Below are positions 50,453 through 57,228 of a stretch of 64,000 nt of DNA, in pieces. Position 1 is the first letter of the stretch. Every line of letters begins with the position of its first letter. The notes under the pieces were generated by a model. The model was given only the letters and a program-made list of their open reading frames with translations. It searched no databases and was not told the DNA's origin. Source of the stretch: Caulobacter segnis. Its GTDB lineage: Bacteria; Pseudomonadota; Alphaproteobacteria; Caulobacterales; Caulobacteraceae. Both the position numbers and the translations under genes were made by a program. The stretch is from assembly GCF_023935105.1 (NCBI RefSeq), contig NZ_CP096040.1, positions 2,542,001 to 2,606,000 on the forward strand. The letters run 5' to 3'.

Positions 50453-51394
50453 ATGAAGATCCTCGACGAAGCCGCTGTTCTGCGACGCCTCGATATCGAG
50501 GGATGCCGGACAGCGGTGCGGGGGGCGATGATCGCCCTGTCCGCCGGCGAGACCCGGCAGCTGCCGCGCACGATCATTCCGATCGGCGCGGGGCGGCTGT
50601 TCGGCCAGATGCCGGGCGCGCTGCTCTCGGAGGGCTATTTCGGGGCCAAGCTGGTCAGCGTGTTCGCCGAGCCGGATCGTCCAGGGCGCACCGCGCATCT
50701 GGGCGTGGTGGTGCTGTTCGACGCCGAGAGCGGCCAGGCGGTTTGCGTCGCCGACGCCGGCGCGATCACCCTGATCCGTACGGCCGCTGGTACGGCCGTT
50801 GCGACCGACGCCCTGGCGGTTCCGGACGCCGAACGGCTGACCGTCATGGGCTACGGCCATCAGGCCAGCGCCCATATCGAGGCCCTGGCGCGCGTACGGC
50901 CGTTGCGCGAGGTCAAGGTTTGGGGCCGTTCGATCGAGCGAGCCCGCGCCTTCTGCGTGACGATGGCCGAGAAGACGGGCCTTGCAATGCTGCCGGTCGC
51001 CGATCCTCGCGAGGCGGTGACGGACGCCCAGATCGTCTGCACTGTCACTGGCGCGGTCGAGCCGATCCTGTTCGCCGACTGGCTGACGCCCGGGACCCAC
51101 GTCAATCTGGTCGGGGCCAGCGTCGCCTCGGCGGCCGAGGCCGAGGCCGCCGTGGTCTCGGTCGGGCGCTACTTCGTCGAGAGCCGGGAGTCGGCCCGCA
51201 ACGGCGCCGGCGAGTTCCTGCGCGCCGTCGCCGCCGGCCTGGTCACCGAGGACTGTATCCAGGCCGAGATCGGCGAGGTGCTGGCCGGCATGCGTCCGGG
51301 CCGCCAGTCGGCCTCGGAGATCACCATCTACAAGTCGATCGGCCATGCCGTGCAGGACCTGGCGGCGACGGCTTACCTGTACGAGCAAAGCTGA
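50453..51394 (+). CDS. Ornithine cyclodeaminase / mu-crystallin family protein
   Basis: A 313-residue cytoplasmic member of the OCD/mu-crystallin family. The substrate domain has 'FGAKLVSVFAEPDRPGRTAH' with the conserved Lys and 'DAGAITLIRTAAGTAVATDA' with the conserved Arg; the Rossmann loop is 'VMGYGHQASAHIEALA'. Family activities include ornithine cyclisation to proline, alanine or other amino acid dehydrogenation, and ketimine or pyrroline reduction. Its ATG lies 2 nt past the receptor stop and its stop overlaps the peptidase start (TGATG), so it processes an amino acid freed by this operon (inference). Confidence 0.88.
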   Translation: MKILDEAAVLRRLDIEGCRTAVRGAMIALSAGETRQLPRTIIPIGAGRLFGQMPGALLSEGYFGAKLVSVFAEPDRPGRTAHLGVVVLFDAESGQAVCVADAGAITLIRTAAGTAVATDALAVPDAERLTVMGYGHQASAHIEALARVRPLREVKVWGRSIERARAFCVTMAEKTGLAMLPVADPREAVTDAQIVCTVTGAVEPILFADWLTPGTHVNLVGASVASAAEAEAAVVSVGRYFVESRESARNGAGEFLRAVAAGLVTEDCIQAEIGEVLAGMRPGRQSASEITIYKSIGHAVQDLAATAYLYEQS

Positions 51395-53097
51395 TGACCC
51401 TGGCGCAACGTCTTGGCGGCCTGGCCGCGGCCCTCCTGTCGAGCGCTTCGGGCGTGGCCCTGGCCAACCCATCGCTGGCGGTGCTGCTGAAGCCCAGCCA
51501 CATGGACGAGGCCAAGGGGCAGGGCACCCTCGAGGTCGAGCTGCGCTTTTCGGAGCTGCCCGCCAAGGCCGGCGCACCGCTGCTGACCTTGCCGCTCGTC
51601 ATCGCCAACACCGCCACCGTCGCCGAGACCCTGACGAGGCTTACGGCGACCGACGCCGAGGGCGAGATCCCGCTGGCCGTGCAGGATGATCCCGCCAGAG
51701 GCCTGGTCTGGTCGCGCCACTGGCTGGCCGGTCGCGCCACCCGCGGGGCGGTGGTGGTTCGCTACACCGCGCCGGTCGACAATACCCCGCCCAAGCGCGG
51801 CTCGGGCCCGCCCTATGCTTTGCGCACCGAGGGCGGCGGCGTTTCGGGCGTCGGCAACACCTTCATCCTGCTGCCGGAGGAAGAGAAGACAGTCCGGAAG
51901 ATCACCCTGCGCTGGGACCTCGCGGCGCTGCCCAAGGGCTCGACCGCGACCTCCAGCTTCGGCGAAGGCGATGTCGCCCTGCCGGATGGTCCCGCCGACC
52001 AGCTGGCCTCGACCGTGTTCATGGCCGGCCCGATGAAGCGCGAGCCAGCGGCCGTGTCGCCCACGGGCTTCTCGTCGGCCTGGATGGGGCAGCCGCCGTT
52101 CGACTCCGCGCCGCTGATGGCCTGGACCAACCGCCTGCACGGCTGGATGAGCGGTTTCTTCCAGGACAAAAGTGTCCCGCCCTACCGGGTGTTCCTGCGC
52201 TACAATCCGATCAACGCGGGCGGCGGCACGGCCCTGACCCGGTCTTTCCTGACCACCTATGGCGCGGCCACCAAGGGCGACAGCCTGAAGGGCACGCTCT
52301 CGCATGAGATGGTCCACACCTGGACGGACTCGAACGCCGGCCAGTGGTACGGCGAGGGCGTGGCGGTCCACTATCAAGGCCTGCTGCCGTTCCGCGCCGG
52401 CCTGCTGTCGCCCGAGGCGTTCCTGGAAGATCTCAACGACACCGCGCGCCGTTACTACGCCAATCCGCTGAACGACACGCCTGACCAGGAGATCGCGCCG
52501 CGCTTCTGGGAGGACACGCGTATCCGTGTGCTGCCCTATGACCGGGGGGGGCTCTATTTCGCGGTGCTGGACGGCCGCATCCGCCGCGCGACCGCCCGCA
52601 AGCGCTCGGTCGACGACCTCGTGCTGGAGATGAATCGTCGCTACGCCGCCGGCCAGAGCACCGACGACGCGGCCTGGATCGAACTGGTCGTGAAAGACCT
52701 GGGCGAGGACGGCCGCAAGCTGCACCAGGCCATGCTGTCCGGCGGCCTGATGCTGCCCGAGCCGGATGACTTCGGTCCGTGCTTCACCCGAACGACGGCT
52801 AAAGCCCGTCGCTTTGAACTGGGCTTCGAGCCCAAGTCGTTGGTCGGGACCACCAAGACCATCCGGGGTCTGATCCCGGGCTCGGAGGCCGCCAAGGCCG
52901 GGCTGAAGGACAGCGACGTCGTCACCTACGCTGTGGCTCTGGACGGTGTGCAGGGCGATCCGGCCGCCGCCCTGACGCTGAAGGTCACCCGTGATGGCAA
53001 GACCTTCCCGCTGACCTATCTGCCGCGTGGCGAGGCGGTCTCGGTGTACCAGTGGATGCGTAAGCCGGGGACGGAGAGCCTGAAATGCGTCTACTGA
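51394..53097 (+). CDS. Exported M61-like metallopeptidase with PDZ domain
   Basis: A 567-residue exported gluzincin. Signal peptide about residues 1-24 (ending VALA). A beta-rich N-terminal region precedes the catalytic domain, where HEMVHTW gives zinc ligands His304 and His308 with catalytic Glu305, and GEGVAVHY supplies the third ligand Glu321. A PDZ-like domain follows ('TIRGLIPGSEAAKAGLKDSD', about 485-505 onward). This order resembles the M61 glycyl aminopeptidase family, although the typical KRIRP segment is missing, so it may be a divergent branch. The last 13 nt overlap the CapA gene. Confidence 0.82.
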   Translation: MTLAQRLGGLAAALLSSASGVALANPSLAVLLKPSHMDEAKGQGTLEVELRFSELPAKAGAPLLTLPLVIANTATVAETLTRLTATDAEGEIPLAVQDDPARGLVWSRHWLAGRATRGAVVVRYTAPVDNTPPKRGSGPPYALRTEGGGVSGVGNTFILLPEEEKTVRKITLRWDLAALPKGSTATSSFGEGDVALPDGPADQLASTVFMAGPMKREPAAVSPTGFSSAWMGQPPFDSAPLMAWTNRLHGWMSGFFQDKSVPPYRVFLRYNPINAGGGTALTRSFLTTYGAATKGDSLKGTLSHEMVHTWTDSNAGQWYGEGVAVHYQGLLPFRAGLLSPEAFLEDLNDTARRYYANPLNDTPDQEIAPRFWEDTRIRVLPYDRGGLYFAVLDGRIRRATARKRSVDDLVLEMNRRYAAGQSTDDAAWIELVVKDLGEDGRKLHQAMLSGGLMLPEPDDFGPCFTRTTAKARRFELGFEPKSLVGTTKTIRGLIPGSEAAKAGLKDSDVVTYAVALDGVQGDPAAALTLKVTRDGKTFPLTYLPRGEAVSVYQWMRKPGTESLKCVY

Positions 53098-54407
53098 CCG
53101 CCGCCATCCTGGCCGCCTTGCTGGCTGGATCCGCGTCCGCCCAGACCCAGGCGACCGTGAGGAACGGCTTCTCGCTGGCGGTGACCGGCGACCTAATCGG
53201 GCCCGAGAAGCCGATCACCGGCCATGGCGATCCGGGCACGCTGCGGATCCAGAAGCTGCTGTCGAGCGCCGACGCCGCGTTCGGCAATCAGGAAGGCGCG
53301 ATCTTCGATCTCGACAGGTTCCCGGGCTATCCGGCGGCGCAAAACGGTGGCGGTACGCCGATAAACGACGCGGCCGTGGCCTTCGACCTGAAGGCCATGG
53401 GCTTCAAGATCATGTCGATGGCCAACAACCACGCCACGGACTTCGGGGTCGATGGCATGCTCGAGACCCAGCGCTCGCTGGACGCCGCCGGCGTGGTCCA
53501 CGCCGGCACGGGCGACAGCCTGACGGCGGCGCGCGAGCCGGCCTACGCCAACACGCCGAAGGGCACGGTCGCCCTGGTCTCGTTCGCCGGCACCTATACC
53601 GATATCTCCCTGGCCGCCGACGCCAATCCGGCGCGAGGCTTCCGCGCTCGCCCGGGCCTTAGCCCGCTGCGCTCACGCGAGCTGCAATTGGTGACGCCGG
53701 AGCAGATGGCCACCCTGCGCGCCATCGCCGCGCGCTCGGAGACGCCCGACGCCGCCAAGAACCCCGAGGTCTTCACCGCCGCCAAGACCGGTGAGGAGCT
53801 GACCATCGGCCGCACGACCTTCCGCGTCGAGGATCGGTCGGGCTTGAGCTACGACGTCAATGCCGATGATCGCGCCGCCGCCCTGGCCAGCGTCAGGGAA
53901 GCGCGCGGCAAGGCCGACCTGGTGGTGTTCTCGATCCACGCCCACGAGACGGCCTCGTCCGATCCGGAGGACGTCCGCCCGGCCGACTACATGACACCGC
54001 TCTTCCACGCGCTGGTCGACGCCGGCGCGGACGCCATCGTGCGTCATGGCCCGCACGCGCTGCTGGGCATCGAGATCTACAAGGGGCGGCCGATCTTCTA
54101 CGGCATGGGCAGCCTGATGTTCCAGGTTGGCGACAAGCACCGCCAGTTCCGGGGCTTCACCCTGCCAGAGGCCTGGTACGATGGCGCGGTGGCGGTCAGC
54201 GAGTACCAGAACGGCCGCGTGGCCGTGATCCGCATCCATCCGTTCGTCCAGAACCTGGAGGACGATCGGCTGATCGGCACACCCCGGTCGCCGTCTCACG
54301 AAGAGGCCCGACGGATCCTCAACCGCATCCAGGCGGCCTCGGTTCAGTTCGGCACGAAGATCGACATCGAGGGCGACACCGGCGTGATCCGCGTGGCGGC
54401 GAAATGA
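53085..54407 (+). CDS. CapA-like metallophosphatase-fold protein, exported
   Basis: A 440-residue PGA_cap (CapA) family protein with signal peptide (residues 1-19, ending SASA). Family motifs seen: 'SLAVTGDLIG' at the N-terminus, 'SADAAFGNQEGAIFD', 'FKIMSMANNHATDFGVDGML', 'LVVFSIHAHETA' and 'GADAIVRHGPHALLGIEIYK'. CapA proteins are involved in poly-gamma-glutamate synthesis or anchoring, but many homologues are solitary exported hydrolases. With peptidases on both sides and no CapB/CapC, a degradative role on a polyglutamate-like or other polymer is more plausible than synthesis (inference). It overlaps the M61-like gene by 13 nt and the M28 gene by ATGA. Confidence 0.87.
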   Translation: MRLLTAAILAALLAGSASAQTQATVRNGFSLAVTGDLIGPEKPITGHGDPGTLRIQKLLSSADAAFGNQEGAIFDLDRFPGYPAAQNGGGTPINDAAVAFDLKAMGFKIMSMANNHATDFGVDGMLETQRSLDAAGVVHAGTGDSLTAAREPAYANTPKGTVALVSFAGTYTDISLAADANPARGFRARPGLSPLRSRELQLVTPEQMATLRAIAARSETPDAAKNPEVFTAAKTGEELTIGRTTFRVEDRSGLSYDVNADDRAAALASVREARGKADLVVFSIHAHETASSDPEDVRPADYMTPLFHALVDAGADAIVRHGPHALLGIEIYKGRPIFYGMGSLMFQVGDKHRQFRGFTLPEAWYDGAVAVSEYQNGRVAVIRIHPFVQNLEDDRLIGTPRSPSHEEARRILNRIQAASVQFGTKIDIEGDTGVIRVAAK

Positions 54408-56011
54408 AGCTGGCGCGGCGACAGGCGCTGGTCGCCCTTGGCGCTCTGGCGTTCGCCCGCCCCGCCTTAGCGCGCGCCGCGCCGGACCTCGCGCTCTACC
54501 GGGCGATCCGCGACGAGGGCCTGAAGCGTGGCCGGGCCATGACCTACGCAACCAGCCTGACCGACAGGATCGGCGCGCGGCTGATGGGGTCCCCGAATAT
54601 GCGCCGGGCCTATGACTGGGCGCTGGCGCGGCTGCGCGAGCTGGGACTGAGCGATCCTCGGCTGGAGCCGATCGGCCCGTTCGGCCTGTCCTGGCGGCAG
54701 GTTCGCGCCTGGGCCCGGATGACCGAGCCAGGCGACGCCGCGCTCGCCGCCGTGGCCGCGCCCTGGTCGGTGGCGACCGAGGGAACAGTCCAGGCCGAGG
54801 TGATCGCCGTGCGTCTGGACACCGACCAGGATCTGCAACGCGCCGAGGGACGGCTCGGCGGCAAGATCGTGCTGCTGGGATCTCCGAAAACCGCATCGAC
54901 CGCCGACCCTGCCGTGGTCCGCTACACCGACGAGCAGGTTCTGAAGGGCGACGCCGCCGAGGCCGTGCGCGCCTACTATCGCACGGTCGCGGACCGTCGC
55001 GCGAGGCAGGGACGGGAAGGGCTGTTCAAGGCGCGTCGCAACGCTTTCCTGGCGGCCGAGGGCGTGGCGGCGGTGGTTCTGGACGGCGGTGGCGGCGAAC
55101 CCGGCGTCATGACCGTCGACGGCTCCGATCTCGGCGGTCGGCCCTGGTTGGCCGCCGAGCGCCCGGTGTTCCCCGCGTTGTATCTAGGCCACGAGGCGTA
55201 CGCCCGTTGCTGGCGCCTGGCGGAAGGCGGCGCTCCGCCTCGCCTGGCGCTTGAGATCGTCACCGAGGAGGGCGATCCCGCCGAGCCGGGCTACAACGTC
55301 GTCGCCGAACTGCCGGGGACGGATCCGGCGCTGAAGTCTCAGGTGGTGCTGGCCGGTGCGCACCTCGACAGCTGGGCTGCCGGCGCCGGAGCGGCCGACA
55401 ACGGCGCGGGCGTGGGCGCCATCCTGGAGGCTGTCCGCATTCTGCGCGCTCTGGACCTGAAACCCCGCCGCACGATCCGCGTCGTGCTCTATGGCGGTGA
55501 GGAACAAGGCCTCTACGGCTCGGAAGCCTATGCCCGTCAACGCTTGGGCCATATCCCGCGCTCGACCGCGCCCGAGCAACTGGCTCTCTCGGTCGAGGGC
55601 CGTCGCGCCAAGGTCGGGCCGCTGGTCAAGGGACCGGAGTACGAGGACTTTTCCGTCGCCTTCAATCTGGATGGCGGCTCTGGTCGCATTCGAGGCGTGT
55701 TCACTGGCGAGAATCCAGCCCTGGCCGCGCTCTATCGCGACTGGATCGCGCCGCTGAGCGATCTGGGCGTGCTGGCGGTCTATGACGGACCGCACTGGCC
55801 CGCCGACCAGTCGACCTTCACTGAAATCGGCCTGCCGGGTATTTCCTTCCTGCAGGATCCGCTCGACTACGACAGCCGGGCGCACCACACGAACCTCGAC
55901 ACCCTGGAGCGCCTGTCGCCGGACGACTTGGCGCAAGCGGCGACGGTGCTGGCGATCTTTCTGATCAACAGCGCCAACGCCGACGTCAGGGCGCCGCGGC
56001 CTGGCCTCTGA
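54404..56011 (+). CDS. Exported M28-family metallopeptidase
   Basis: A 535-residue M28 aminopeptidase/carboxypeptidase-type enzyme with a leader (residues 1-25, MKLARRQALVALGALAF...ALARA) that has a twin-Arg. Di-zinc ligands read in order as His320 (GAHLDSW), Asp332 (AADNGAG), Glu367 with catalytic Glu366 (GGEEQGLYGSEA), Asp423 (NLDGGSG) and His494 or His495 (AHHTNLDT). A protease-associated-type insert occupies roughly 110-290. It would release terminal amino acids from peptides in the periplasm. Last gene of the receptor-OCD-M61-CapA-M28 operon; it ends 3 nt before the convergent sialidase-fold gene. Confidence 0.88.
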   Translation: MKLARRQALVALGALAFARPALARAAPDLALYRAIRDEGLKRGRAMTYATSLTDRIGARLMGSPNMRRAYDWALARLRELGLSDPRLEPIGPFGLSWRQVRAWARMTEPGDAALAAVAAPWSVATEGTVQAEVIAVRLDTDQDLQRAEGRLGGKIVLLGSPKTASTADPAVVRYTDEQVLKGDAAEAVRAYYRTVADRRARQGREGLFKARRNAFLAAEGVAAVVLDGGGGEPGVMTVDGSDLGGRPWLAAERPVFPALYLGHEAYARCWRLAEGGAPPRLALEIVTEEGDPAEPGYNVVAELPGTDPALKSQVVLAGAHLDSWAAGAGAADNGAGVGAILEAVRILRALDLKPRRTIRVVLYGGEEQGLYGSEAYARQRLGHIPRSTAPEQLALSVEGRRAKVGPLVKGPEYEDFSVAFNLDGGSGRIRGVFTGENPALAALYRDWIAPLSDLGVLAVYDGPHWPADQSTFTEIGLPGISFLQDPLDYDSRAHHTNLDTLERLSPDDLAQAATVLAIFLINSANADVRAPRPGL

Positions 56012-56014
56012 CGT

Positions 56015-57115
56015 CTATTTCAGGGCGGCCGGATCGATCTCGACGTGGCGGATGCCGCGACGGTTGACGGTGTAGGTGACATGCACCTTGCCGTCCCGGG
56101 TCTGGATGATGGCAGGATAGGCGTAGCCGTCTGGAACCGGCTGGCTTTCCAGCGTCAGCACCTCGCGCCAACGCACCCCATCGTCCGAGATCGCCAGGTT
56201 CAACGGGACGCGCGGCCCCTTGCCAGGCGTTTCCGGCCGCTGGCCGGCGTGGTTGTAGACCAGCAGTTGACGACCGTCGGCCAGGGTCACGGCGTCCGTG
56301 CCGGAATTCGGATTGGGCAGGTCGATCGTCGCCAGCGGGCTCCAGGTTCTGCCGCCGTCCTTCGACCAGGTTTGCGCCAGCGCGCCCTGGCGGGTGCGGG
56401 CCACGGCCTCCAGCGCGCCGCTGGGATGGAAAAGGATGCTGGGCTGGATCGCGTCGATCTTCAGCGGCGAGGCGACCGGCGCGGTCCTGGTCCACGTCTG
56501 GCCGCCATCCTCGCTGCGCTCGAAATAGAGGCTCCAGCCGCCGCCGTCCTCCTGGGTGACGCCCTCCGACTGTTCCAGGCTGACGGGCGAGAGCCATGCG
56601 CCGTCGGCCAGGACCACCGGCTTGTTCTTGATCGGCCCCAGGATGCCGTCGGGCAGGCGGCGGGGCGGGCTCCAGGTCTGGCCATCGTCGCAGGAGGTGA
56701 TGACCATGCCCCACCAGGCCTGCGGACTGGGCCCGACCTTGTAGAACAGGAAGAGGTCGCCCTTCGGGGCCTGGAACAGCACCGGGTTCCAGGTCGGCAG
56801 GCGCGGGCGCCCGTCCGCCTGGACGCCATTGGCCACCTCGCGGGCTTCTCGCCACTGACCATCGACGCGGCGGGCGAACCATATGCCGACGTCGGGATTG
56901 CGCTCGTGCGTGCCGCCAAACCAGGCCGCCGCCAGCGTGCCGGCAGCTGTCTCCACGATCGTCGAGGCGTGCGACTGCGGATAGGGGGCGTTCACATAGA
57001 CCGGCTCGACTTTGAGGATCGCTTTCGGCGCGGCCAGGGCGGGCCCGGCGAGCAGGCAGACGCCGATCAGGGCGAGCATCGATCCCGGCAGGCGCGGGGA
57101 CGAGAAAGCGGCCAT
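56015..57115 (-). CDS. Exported sialidase-fold (BNR repeat) protein
   Basis: A 366-residue six-bladed-propeller protein of the BNR_2/sialidase superfamily. Four Asp-box motifs are visible: SCDDGQTWS, SEDGGQTWT, SKDGGRTWS and SDDGVRW. Signal peptide about residues 1-28 (ending PALA); start ATG 57115 follows GAGGAGG on its strand. 'YPQSHASTIVETAAGTLAAA' then 'WFGGTHERNPDVGIW' mark the first blade. Automatic pipelines would call it a neuraminidase, but the neighbouring rhamnosidase and DUF1080 genes suggest a plant-type glycan or glycoside target instead. It is divergent from the rhamnosidase gene. Confidence 0.82.
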   Translation of the reverse strand: MAAFSSPRLPGSMLALIGVCLLAGPALAAPKAILKVEPVYVNAPYPQSHASTIVETAAGTLAAAWFGGTHERNPDVGIWFARRVDGQWREAREVANGVQADGRPRLPTWNPVLFQAPKGDLFLFYKVGPSPQAWWGMVITSCDDGQTWSPPRRLPDGILGPIKNKPVVLADGAWLSPVSLEQSEGVTQEDGGGWSLYFERSEDGGQTWTRTAPVASPLKIDAIQPSILFHPSGALEAVARTRQGALAQTWSKDGGRTWSPLATIDLPNPNSGTDAVTLADGRQLLVYNHAGQRPETPGKGPRVPLNLAISDDGVRWREVLTLESQPVPDGYAYPAIIQTRDGKVHVTYTVNRRGIRHVEIDPAALK

Positions 57116-57170
57116 GGTCGTGTTCCTCCTCTTCGCGCAAAGCGGCTTGCGCTGGGCGGCGAAGCCCTCT

Positions 57171-57182
57171 GCTATCGGTAAC
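57171..57182. promoter_or_regulatory. LacI-type operator candidate GCTATCGGTAAC
   Basis: Matches 10 of 12 positions of the perfect palindrome GTTATCGATAAC with the central CG usual for LacI-family sites. It sits in the 113-nt divergent space between the sialidase-fold and rhamnosidase genes. A second 10-of-12 match is at 61976. Confidence 0.4.
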
Positions 57183-57228
57183 GCGCATGGCCGCCTAGGT
57201 CCGAAGTAAGCGTCGCGAGGGAAGAGAC

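Noticed and set aside
53085..54407. Poly-gamma-glutamate capsule synthesis locus
   Set aside because: Only a CapA-like gene is present; CapB and CapC are missing and the neighbours are peptidases, so synthesis is unlikely.
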